Of a DNA stretch of 20,592 bases, positions 15,343 to 20,592 are shown piece after piece. Numbering within the stretch: position 1 is the first letter of the stretch; every line of letters begins with the position of its first letter. The position numbers and the translations under genes were made by a program. The DNA is taken from assembly GCA_051884615.1 (NCBI GenBank), contig JBJEVT010000011.1, positions 1-20,592 on the forward strand, in the 5' to 3' direction. Under the pieces are notes generated by a model. That model saw only the letters and a list, made by a program, of their open reading frames with translations, had not been told where the DNA came from and ran no database searches. Source of the stretch: UBA1724 sp051884615 (GTDB lineage: Bacteria > Verrucomicrobiota > Lentisphaeria > Oligosphaerales > Oligosphaeraceae).

Positions 15343-16302
15343 ATGGAGAGGATGGATGATCTGAACAAGGTGCTTTCCCGCTGGGGACGGGAGGGAAAGC
15401 GCCTCCGGAAGGACCTGCGAATCCTGGGGAGCCCGGACCGCGCCATGGGCAGGGAGGTCCTGGAGGATGCCCGGGGCGAACTCCTGGTGGTGGAACGCCT
15501 CCCCCTCCCTCTCCGGGAAGGACGGGAGAAGCAGGCCATGACCCTCCAGGGGCTGGCGGCCGCCGGACTTTCCCCCCTCCTTCCCTGGCTCTCCCCCTCC
15601 CCAGGCTCCTATGGCGTGGTGGAGGGAGGATATTTCTGGCAGCTGCGCCCCTGGGGCCAGGGAGTCCCCCTCCCCAGGGACAGCTATGCCCAGGACGGAT
15701 GGCGGGGCGCCGCCGCCGCCCGATTCCTCCTGGCCATGCGCGCCGCCGCCGAAAAACGCCCCGACCTCCCGGGAAACGGGGGGCGGGTCTTCTCCCTGGG
15801 ACACTACATCGGACATCTCATGGAGCATTTCCAGCGGATGATGCCCGCCCTGGTGACCGATTTGACCCCCATGCTCCAGGAGCTGAAGGAGTATTTCCAC
15901 TACGAGGAGAATGTCACCCCGCGTTTCTGCCACGGGGATTTCCACCCGGGCAACATCCTCTGGGGGGATCAGGAAATCCGGGCCGTCATCGACTGGGAGT
16001 TCTGCGGACGAAAACCCGCCGCCTACGATATGGCCAACCTCCTGGGGTGCCTGGGAATGGACGACCCCGCCTTCCTCACCGGCCCCATGGCGCTGGATTT
16101 CCTGAAATGCCTCCAGGACGCCGATTTCCTCGCCCCACAGGATCTCCATTTCCTTCCCGATATGATGGCCGCCCTCCGCTTCGCCTGGATGAGAGAATGG
16201 GTCGCCCGAAAGGACCTCCCCATGATCACCCAGGAACTGGATTTCCTCTGGCTCGTCCTGGATAACCGGGAACTCCTCCGAAAAAAGTGGACGCTGCGCT
16301 GA
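15343..16302 (+). CDS. aminoglycoside/choline-kinase-type phosphotransferase (APH family)
   Basis: This 319-residue protein has the protein-kinase-like fold of the APH family. The catalytic loop is RFCHGDFHPGNILW (194-207), with catalytic Asp199 and metal-binding Asn204. The second metal motif is AVIDWEFCGRKPAAYDMANL (215-234), with Asp217. Before it the nucleotide-binding lobe is degenerate: no clear Gly-rich loop, but ELLVVERLPL as the Lys-equivalent strand without the Lys. Family members phosphorylate aminoglycosides, choline, homoserine or spore-coat precursors; nothing in the sequence points to drug resistance. Being 24 bp after an LplT-like gene, a metabolite or lipid head-group kinase is one guess. 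GGAGG lies about 8-12 bases before the ATG; a second Met four codons in is also possible. No terminator with a T run follows the stop. Confidence 0.82.
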   Translation: MERMDDLNKVLSRWGREGKRLRKDLRILGSPDRAMGREVLEDARGELLVVERLPLPLREGREKQAMTLQGLAAAGLSPLLPWLSPSPGSYGVVEGGYFWQLRPWGQGVPLPRDSYAQDGWRGAAAARFLLAMRAAAEKRPDLPGNGGRVFSLGHYIGHLMEHFQRMMPALVTDLTPMLQELKEYFHYEENVTPRFCHGDFHPGNILWGDQEIRAVIDWEFCGRKPAAYDMANLLGCLGMDDPAFLTGPMALDFLKCLQDADFLAPQDLHFLPDMMAALRFAWMREWVARKDLPMITQELDFLWLVLDNRELLRKKWTLR

Positions 16303-16577
16303 CCCTGCAAAGATATTCCTGTGCTTTGGAAGAGAAACGCCTCTGGAGCATCCAGGGCTCTGCCCCCCGTCAGCCGGGGGGGGGTAACATCAAACATGGG
16401 GGGGGGACATGCGGGAGCATGGACCGCCCCCTCTGTGCCCTGCGATAGCGGCGTTTTCGTCCCCGCACAGGTTCAGACTCCGTGTGTTCCGTGTGCACTT
16501 GCCGGTCCTCATGGTCTTTTTCCCAAAAACATTCCTTCTTTCCACGCATCTACCCATTTCCGGGATATAATATCCCC
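16303..16577. other. intergenic region before the RHS gene
   Basis: These 275 bp hold no convincing gene. A C6/G-run hairpin (GCCCCCCGTCAGCCGGGGGG, about 16360-16379) and a small stem CTGGA/TCCAG just before it lack T runs. Base composition falls gradually from GC-rich to mixed. No other RHS or YD-repeat coding could be found in any frame here, so the RHS gene downstream has no recognisable upstream body. Confidence 0.5.
16562..16576 (+). promoter_or_regulatory. 15-bp perfect palindrome containing TATAAT, directly before the RHS start
   Basis: GGGATATAATATCCC is a perfect inverted repeat around a single A (16569) and ends one base before the ATG at 16578. TATAAT (16566-16571) is a perfect -10 hexamer, which would place the transcription start at about the A of the ATG and give a leaderless mRNA. 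No good -35 box is present at 16-18 bases upstream. The symmetry could also be an operator or a recombination site. Confidence 0.4.
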
Positions 16578-17162
16578 ATGCTTTCCCTCCGGGCACATTC
16601 CCTCCTTTCCGCCTTGTCCCGAGGCGTTTTCGTGTGCCTTTGGCTGGCCTTTCTCCTCCCCTTGGGGTTCGCTTACGACTACTTGGGACGCCGCTTCGAG
16701 AAGAAGGTCTACGAGAACGGCGTCCTGGTCAAACATCGGCTCTTCGTCCACGACGGCTTCCAGGGCGTCGCCGAATACGACGCCCTGGACGGAAACGCCC
16801 TCCTCCATACCTGTCTCTGGCAGCCGGGGGAGGACAGGACGCCCCTCCTCTTCGACCGAAATCGACTCTATGTTACCGACGCCAGCAGGAACGTGGTCGC
16901 ACTCCTGGATCCCGCAGGGGAGGCCACCGACACCTACCTCTACGACCCCTTCGGAAACGTCATCCACGCGGGTGCCTCCCCCAACCCCATCCAGTTCTCC
17001 TCCGAAACCTTCGATGAGGAAACCGGGCTGGTCTACTACAACTACAGGTGCTACAATCCAAAGATGGGACGATGGATAAAAAGGGATCCCATCGGAGAAC
17101 AGGGAGGAGTGAATCTGTATGCCTTCTGGCAAACGGTCCGCTTCATCGCGTTGATGAACTAG
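16578..17162 (+). CDS. truncated RHS protein: signal-peptide-like N-terminus plus RHS core domain, frame lost at the core end
   Basis: The GC-rich frame encodes 194 residues. Residues 1-32 hold a hydrophobic stretch after an Arg (SRGVFVCLWLAFLLPLGFA) that resembles a signal peptide. Then come RHS-type sequences (YDYLGRRFEKKVYENG, LFVHDGFQGVAEYDAL, the YD-like TYLYDPFGNV). The conserved RHS core follows (FDEETGLVYYNYRCYNP, then MGRWIKRDPIGEQGGVNLYA). Full RHS proteins have many YD repeats forming a barrel around a C-terminal toxin; here almost all are missing. The core should continue after NLYAF into a toxin tip. In this frame it ends as WQTVRFIALMN and a TAG, whereas the +2 frame from 17126 reads LANGPLHRVDELGLKK, the expected core end. 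One missing base near 17124-17128 explains this. The gene could be an orphan C-terminal cassette or a decayed remnant. An in-frame GTG at 16482 adds 32 unlikely residues. Confidence 0.75.
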   Translation: MLSLRAHSLLSALSRGVFVCLWLAFLLPLGFAYDYLGRRFEKKVYENGVLVKHRLFVHDGFQGVAEYDALDGNALLHTCLWQPGEDRTPLLFDRNRLYVTDASRNVVALLDPAGEATDTYLYDPFGNVIHAGASPNPIQFSSETFDEETGLVYYNYRCYNPKMGRWIKRDPIGEQGGVNLYAFWQTVRFIALMN

Positions 17163-17500
17163 GGTTGAAGAAGGTGGAAAGAAAAATTAAACCAGTTTAT
17201 GACGGCAATCAGAATTCAACTTATAATTTCCAGGGATTTTTACGTTGGATTGTTCCTATAGGGGGAGGAAAGGAGTTGAATTGGAAACAATTTGATCAAG
17301 AATGGAAAGATGCGCAGCGGATTATTTTGGAATGGAGTATAATTAATCATACTCTTATAATAAAGCGGATGAACGAGTACCAACCAGGAGAATATAAGAT
17401 AGAGAATTTGTCCGGACTTCGCATGCCAGAGAAGCAATTTTGTCAAAGTGGAAATGCATGGATTTCTTCATATCAGATTCGCATTGTTGGTATAAATTAA
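17126..17500 (+). pseudogene. RHS core end plus variable C-terminal tip, first part, out of frame with the core
   Basis: In the frame shifted relative to the RHS core, translation from 17126 reads LANGPLHRVDELGLKKVERK, which is the normal end of an RHS core (the family has xxNNPxxxVDxxGL). About 105 residues of unrelated sequence follow, to a TAA at 17498-17500. From the KVERK codons onward the DNA becomes AT-rich. The tip contains FLRWIVPIGGGKELNWKQFD, then a Trp/Lys/Glu-rich stretch, then SSYQIRIVGIN. I recognise no toxin family or catalytic motif. The stop is followed with no gap by an ATG in the same frame, and the next 73 residues look like a continuation of the same domain, so this TAA may be a nonsense mutation. 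It may instead be produced only if the upstream frameshift is an assembly error. Confidence 0.55.
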
Positions 17501-17722
17501 ATGAATTTGTCTGTTTATGAAAACTGCGACCAATATTTTAGAGCAGAATTCGATTTATTCGCATGGGATAGATCAGATTTTAATCCGGGACAAAGATTCG
17601 GAATACATGGAATCATGAAAAATGATTGGTTCATTTGGCTTAAAGAAAATACATTCTTTGGTGAGGACTATGATATTTGGGCGTATCACCGTTTCATATT
17701 TCTTTTATCCGTTGTAAATTGA
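17501..17722 (+). CDS. unknown 73-residue ORF, probable continuation of the RHS tip
   Basis: The ATG directly abuts the TAA of the preceding frame and is in phase with it. The product is rich in aromatic residues (SVYENCDQYFRAEFDLFAWD, then DFNPGQRFGIHGIMKNDWFI, then GEDYDIWAYHRF) and looks like a folded-domain fragment, not a small secreted or regulatory protein. No ribosome-binding site precedes it, apart from possible re-initiation. I infer that it is the C-terminal part of the RHS tip separated by a nonsense codon, giving an original tip of about 180 residues after DELGLK. The alternative is a separate small gene, for example an immunity partner, made by stop-start coupling. It ends 9 bp before the next gene. 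I do not recognise the family. Confidence 0.5.
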   Translation: MNLSVYENCDQYFRAEFDLFAWDRSDFNPGQRFGIHGIMKNDWFIWLKENTFFGEDYDIWAYHRFIFLLSVVN

Positions 17723-17731
17723 GTTAAACCA

Positions 17732-18529
17732 ATGAAAACAAAATTTTACTTTTTTATATTTTTTTTAATTCTGGCAATAGTGTTTTTTCTATTTATTTCT
17801 GAAAGTAGAAAACACGTCGATGAACAGAAGGAGATGTTTCATAGAGTGTTTGCAGAGAATCGTCTTGTTGATTGTAATATTTATCCATATGTAACATTTT
17901 ATGAAACTAGTAGAGGATATTATTTTTCTGCAGAAATTCCTTTTGATGACAACGAATTTTCAACGTATTTTTCAAAGAAAGAAAGAATATTCGAAAGAAA
18001 TATTATTTATATGAGCAATGAAAGTTCGATAAAGATTTTTGATTGTGGACCAATAGTTGTGGAAGGTGAGGAAGAGAAAAATTGTATTACAAATGGGAAT
18101 ATCATTGTCCCTGGATCTATGTATTTCATTACGATAGAATCACCGGTGATTTTAGAAGAAATTAAAAAAAATTATACTGATGTCTCTAGGAATTTTATAA
18201 CTTATGAAACGATATTGGATTCCGTCAAAAAGTCATTTGTCTTTTCTACGTATGAAAGTCATATTAATGGACTTTACGGAATTCAAGGATGTGGGATGTT
18301 TTTTTTATGGAATCCTGCGTGTTTGGATTTTCATATCTGCCGCAACTGCAATGTAAAAATAGTATTAGGGACTGATGAGTATCCAGGGCTTCTGCTGCTT
18401 CTTCTTCATTGTGAGAGTCAGAAATCAAATACAATTTTGGGCTACAATAGCGGATTCGATTCTTTCCATGGAAATACGATGTTTCTTAGGGAGATATGTT
18501 TTTCTCGTAAATCTTCTAATACACTTTAA
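17732..18529 (+). CDS. unknown protein with an N-terminal membrane anchor; candidate RHS-associated immunity or accessory protein
   Basis: This 265-residue protein has a single N-terminal hydrophobic helix after KTK (FYFFIFFLILAIVFFLFI, about 5-23), then a soluble, mainly beta-predicted exported part. It has no known motif that I can name. Four cysteines cluster in the last quarter (IQGCGMFFLWNPACLDFHIC, then RNC), which could form disulfides if the domain lies outside the cytoplasm. The gene is strongly AT-rich with long A/T runs, unlike the GC-rich backbone. It starts 9 bp after the tip ORF and ends 6 bp before the next gene, so the three probably share a transcript. Its place directly after an RHS tip is where immunity genes normally lie. 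That role is inference from position only. There is no clear ribosome-binding site. Confidence 0.7.
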   Translation: MKTKFYFFIFFLILAIVFFLFISESRKHVDEQKEMFHRVFAENRLVDCNIYPYVTFYETSRGYYFSAEIPFDDNEFSTYFSKKERIFERNIIYMSNESSIKIFDCGPIVVEGEEEKNCITNGNIIVPGSMYFITIESPVILEEIKKNYTDVSRNFITYETILDSVKKSFVFSTYESHINGLYGIQGCGMFFLWNPACLDFHICRNCNVKIVLGTDEYPGLLLLLLHCESQKSNTILGYNSGFDSFHGNTMFLREICFSRKSSNTL

Positions 18530-18535
18530 ATCATA

Positions 18536-19603
18536 ATGAATCCCACCATGAAGAAAACCATTTCTCTAGAGAAATTCGTTCTCGCATTTTTTATTTTCTT
18601 AGGAATTGTGCAGTTGAAATCCGACGAGCGTTTCCCCAAAAATTTTAATAGAATTGAGCATAGAGGGGCAGCCTCATGGGAATTCATGGAATATTCTTCC
18701 CAGGAATGCGTGGATCAAGTTATGAAAGATCTTGTGACATGGACATATCAGGAAGAGCTAAGTGAAAGACTTGCCGATATACAGTGTCTCGAAAATGTTT
18801 ACCAAAAAGACACATTCTTTCTTTGGGCAATGGGAGGGGGATTATTCGAGAAGTTAACAAAAGAATATAGCGAAGCAGAGCTACTTCTTGTTGGTGGTTT
18901 CATTCCCTTGGACGAAAATGGATATAATGTAAAATATGTCCAGGGAATTGGGATTGAATATGAAGGGAAGATTAAGATGTTGGCTCCGAGCCGGAGTAAA
19001 GAAGAAGTGCAGATTATGGATATGATAGAAACAACGAGATATTATAATTTTTCAGAAATTTCAGAAACGCAAAAAGAGTCTATTCATGAATGGAATGATT
19101 TTGCTACAAAGGCGGAAGGAAAACGAACGGCGATATTGGAATCCACTTTGTCTCCAGAAGAAGAATGCTATGTGTTAGAAAAAACAAATTCCTACATCAT
19201 AGGGAAAACCTCCTTACTATTCATCGAGTTTCTAAGCGATCATTTCAGTTCTTGTGTTCTGGAGTTTCTCCATGATGTCAAGGAAATGTATCTTCGGGGA
19301 GAAAAAACAGTACCTTGCTGGAGAATCCAGGAACTAAAAAATCAATTGCTATCTCCCTGTCGTATGTCTTTGTTCTTTAAGATGATAAAAAGAAAATGCG
19401 AAATTGGATGCGAGCTTTTCTTTTATAAGGAATCCATCAATTTCGAGGATTATAATTTATTCTTTGGGGCAGGATTCATCATAAAAGAGAGGAACAAGGT
19501 GGAAAGACGTTTTCCATTGGCCTCCATCATGGTTGTGCCTAGCTTAAGTGAAGTCAGGGGGACCGATGATGAGCTGCTAAACAGTATACAGGATGCACGT
19601 TAG
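18536..19603 (+). CDS. unknown exported protein following the RHS tip
   Basis: This 355-residue protein (351 if started at the second ATG, 18548, MKKTISLEKF) begins with a signal-peptide-like segment (KKTISLEKFVLAFFIFLGIV) followed by a mature part without further membrane helices. The mature region is acidic to neutral and mixed alpha/beta: a helical stretch (VDQVMKDLVTWTYQEELSER), a Gly-rich hydrophobic part (FFLWAMGGGLFEKL), then LLLVGGFIPLDENGYNVKYV, and a Cys-containing C-terminal part (WRIQELKNQLLSPC, IKRKCEIGCELFFYK). I recognise no family. The second ATG gives the more usual basic n-region and is my preferred start. It follows the previous gene by 6 bp in the same AT-rich block. An exported immunity or accessory role is possible from context; there is no direct evidence. 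Confidence 0.7.
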   Translation: MNPTMKKTISLEKFVLAFFIFLGIVQLKSDERFPKNFNRIEHRGAASWEFMEYSSQECVDQVMKDLVTWTYQEELSERLADIQCLENVYQKDTFFLWAMGGGLFEKLTKEYSEAELLLVGGFIPLDENGYNVKYVQGIGIEYEGKIKMLAPSRSKEEVQIMDMIETTRYYNFSEISETQKESIHEWNDFATKAEGKRTAILESTLSPEEECYVLEKTNSYIIGKTSLLFIEFLSDHFSSCVLEFLHDVKEMYLRGEKTVPCWRIQELKNQLLSPCRMSLFFKMIKRKCEIGCELFFYKESINFEDYNLFFGAGFIIKERNKVERRFPLASIMVVPSLSEVRGTDDELLNSIQDAR

Positions 19604-19690
19604 TCACCAAGCTTTGTCCAGTTGCTGTTCATTCATTTCTACTCGTTTTGATTGTCACAAAGAGAAAAGGTATGGAGAAAAATATGCTGC

Positions 19691-19948
19691 GTGGAAAAAC
19701 AATGGATGTCGAATGAAATTGTCACGTATCTACCAGACATCAATATGGGGGAATACACCAGAATATTTGTATCGATGGCGAATGTTTTTCATTTGGGTTA
19801 GACGAGGGAAATGGAATTCTTGATGATTTCAAGAATATCGTGTTTTCTCTCGGTTCATTATGCTCATGTTTATAAAGACACAGAAGAGAGTAGGATAGAA
19901 GAAGAATTTCTCGTCAGGAATTCCTACGGAATTTCCTTAAAAAAATGA
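19691..19948 (+). pseudogene. frameshifted coding remnant, unknown family
   Basis: Protein-like sequence hops between frames here. One frame reads VEKQWMSNEIVTYLPDINMG and on to FVSMANVFHLG, ending in TAG at 19799. A second frame picks up as FGLDEGNGILDDFKNIVFSL and stops at 19873. A third reads AHVYKDTEESRIEEEFLVRN and on to SYGISLKK, ending in TGA at 19946. The last stop follows a run of seven A (19939-19945); removing one A would fuse it in frame to the ORF at 19950. No single frame gives a sensible gene. I infer one damaged gene, or one gene with several assembly errors in an AT-rich stretch. No family is recognised. The 87 bases from 19604 to 19690 carry no clear coding. Confidence 0.4.
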
Positions 19949-19949
19949 T

Positions 19950-20159
19950 TTGCGAATCATTGTAGGAAAGGGGGAAAGATATTTTGCATTAATCCCAGGT
20001 AATTATATTGATTTATTAGCCTATGAGAATTGTCTGAGTTTTGTGGATTATTATTTGAATATGGCAAAAAACAAGAGTATCATGATGATATTCTACCAGA
20101 AAATTTTTCATTCAATACACTTTGGAAAAAATGAAATACTTTTCTATGAAAATTGGTAA
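19950..20159 (+). CDS. C-terminal fragment of the same unknown gene (69 codons)
   Basis: The frame has only a TTG at its upstream end and no ribosome-binding site, so it is more likely the tail of the damaged gene before it than a gene of its own. It reads LRIIVGKGERYFALIPGNYI and then DLLAYENCLSFVDYYL, and ends FYENW. In its middle (about 20055-20125) a different frame reads more naturally (EYGKKQEYHDDILPENFSFN) before the original frame resumes at an A6 run. That suggests a compensating pair of frameshifts. An ATG for the next signal-peptide ORF (20146) overlaps its end, as in tightly packed small operons. The family is unknown. Confidence 0.35.
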   Translation: MRIIVGKGERYFALIPGNYIDLLAYENCLSFVDYYLNMAKNKSIMMIFYQKIFHSIHFGKNEILFYENW

Positions 20160-20412
20160 AAAATTTTAAATATTTTATTGTTTTTTGATATTTGTATGTC
20201 TATACTTTCATCTATCTTATCTCAATACCTACGACAATACCTACGAAATTGCATGTGGAACATATATCTACTCTCCGTATACAAGTGACGCAAATTTGAA
20301 AAACAGGAAAGTGTACCGTCGATGTGATATGTTAAATGAAGTTGAAAATGTTTATACAATAAACTCTTGTCAGGAACGATTACGTCACATAGATGTTATT
20401 TATGATGAATGA
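20146..20412 (+). pseudogene. small exported or lipoprotein-like ORF with an in-frame TAA at codon 8
   Basis: From the ATG at 20146 the frame reads MKIGKKF, then TAA (20167-20169), then continues without another stop as IFYCFLIFVCLYFHLSYLNT to a TGA at 20410. Joined, this is a textbook signal peptide: basic start, long hydrophobic core. A mature part of about 60 residues follows, containing NTYDNTYE, CGTYIYSP and CDMLNEVENVYTINSC. The stop inside the signal peptide looks like a nonsense mutation. The only start after the stop is a TTG at 20185 without a ribosome-binding site, which would give a 75-residue product with a shortened hydrophobic segment. The coding part contains a 12-bp in-frame tandem duplication. 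The family is not recognised. It is followed 3 bp later by a 40-residue ORF. Confidence 0.45.
20223..20246 (+). repeat. 12-bp perfect tandem duplication, in frame
   Basis: CAATACCTACGA occurs twice without a spacer (20223-20234 and 20235-20246). Because 12 is a multiple of three it repeats the peptide NTYD/NTYE within the small exported ORF and leaves the frame intact. This is the mark of a recent slippage duplication. Confidence 0.85.
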
Positions 20413-20415
20413 ACC

Positions 20416-20538
20416 ATGACGATACAACTTACCCATATAGAATTGGAAGATGATGAGGAATTGAAACTCTTTATTACTTTTCTTATGGATGTAAAGGAAG
20501 CGGAATTCAGATTGGTATCGGATATTGACACCCTTTAA
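20416..20538 (+). CDS. 40-residue acidic ORF of unknown function
   Basis: An ATG at 20416, 3 bp after the stop of the preceding ORF, opens a 40-codon frame ending in TAA at 20536-20538. The product begins MTIQLTHIELEDDEELKLFI and ends LVSDIDTL. It is acidic and amphipathic, without a membrane segment. The clean stop-start spacing suggests coupling to the ORF before it. It may be the N-terminal piece of a longer lost gene. No ribosome-binding site is visible, and I recognise no family. Confidence 0.35.
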   Translation: MTIQLTHIELEDDEELKLFITFLMDVKEAEFRLVSDIDTL

Positions 20539-20588
20539 TTTCACGGCTAGATTAAGAGAGTCCACCACCCCTGAAAGGAGTAGACTCA

Positions 20589-20592
20589 ATGA
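20589..20592 (+). CDS. start of a further gene, running off the right edge
   Basis: The last bases carry AAGGAG (20575-20580), 8 bases of spacer and an ATG at 20589. This is the best-spaced Shine-Dalgarno in the AT-rich tail, and the preceding 30 bases (CCACCACCCC) are less AT-rich than the island. The product cannot be seen. Confidence 0.45.

Noticed and set aside
13996..16149. 717-codon - strand frame opposite the LplT-like and kinase genes
   Set aside because: It is rich in Gly, Glu, Gln and His without domains, and antisense to clear genes.
17110..17135. Programmed ribosomal frameshift at the RHS core/tip border
   Set aside because: No slippery heptamer and no strong downstream stem-loop were found at the switch point. 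A lesion or sequencing error is simpler.
19593..19823. 76-codon ORF overlapping the end of the second unknown gene
   Set aside because: Its composition (Trp, Arg, Cys, Ser-rich) looks random, and better protein-like sequence lies in the other two frames of the same stretch.
20380..20589. - strand 69-codon ORF at the right end
   Set aside because: It is antisense to the packed + strand small ORFs, with no ribosome-binding site or recognisable features.
16303..20592. Integrase, tRNA attachment site, insertion sequence or CRISPR array bordering the AT-rich island
   Set aside because: I searched both strands by eye. No transposase or integrase frame, tRNA-like fold, terminal inverted repeats or regularly spaced repeats were found.

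Overview
The window divides into a GC-rich backbone (about 1-17160, roughly two-thirds G+C by eye) and an AT-rich tail (about 17160-20592). The backbone carries ordinary chromosomal genes. The tail looks like an accessory RHS toxin-tip island. Several things point weakly to a bacterium of the PVC group, such as Lentisphaeria or Kiritimatiellae: a secreted GH42-like glycosidase, few strong Shine-Dalgarno sequences, a stand-alone J-domain/HIRAN pair and an RHS gene. No marker here settles the taxonomy.

Region 1 (1-4725, - strand): transcription runs from a lipoprotein amino-acid binding protein (3907-4725) through its permease (2956-3735) and ATPase (2142-2930). It continues into a coiled-coil J-domain protein (1299-2138) and a small HIRAN-domain protein (887-1285). 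Together these form a polar amino-acid uptake operon with two protein- or DNA-maintenance-type genes attached. A terminator-like hairpin between the binding protein and the permease would allow more binding protein than permease. A second hairpin lies just before a MATE-family exporter that runs off the left edge.

Region 2 (4864-9294, - strand): a large secreted GH42-like glycosidase sits 27 bp downstream of an MFS exporter, and upstream of both is rpoZ (RNA polymerase omega). rpoZ has a good sigma70-type promoter and a strong intrinsic terminator, which makes it a monocistronic unit.

Region 3 (9413-16302, + strand): divergent from rpoZ is a single-domain malic enzyme. It is followed by a tight cluster of serS, a YkgJ-type cysteine-cluster gene, ispD, an LplT-like MFS gene and an APH/choline-kinase-type phosphotransferase. 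Gaps in this cluster run from -11 to +33 bp, so it is probably one operon covering tRNA charging, isoprenoid synthesis and possibly lipid handling.

Region 4 (16303-20592, + strand): a very short RHS gene (predicted signal peptide, one YD-like stretch and the RHS core) follows a 15-bp perfect palindrome that contains TATAAT. At the core/tip border the reading frame slips by one base and the GC content collapses. The AT-rich tip continues in the new frame, meets an in-frame TAA, and continues again. After it come two unknown genes with N-terminal membrane or signal segments, a stretch of frameshifted coding remnants, a signal-peptide gene with an in-frame TAA at codon 8, and a 40-residue ORF. 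A well-spaced Shine-Dalgarno and ATG at the right edge begin a further gene. The most likely reading is an RHS toxin/immunity cassette that is decaying or contains assembly errors, with candidate immunity or accessory proteins that I cannot assign to any family.
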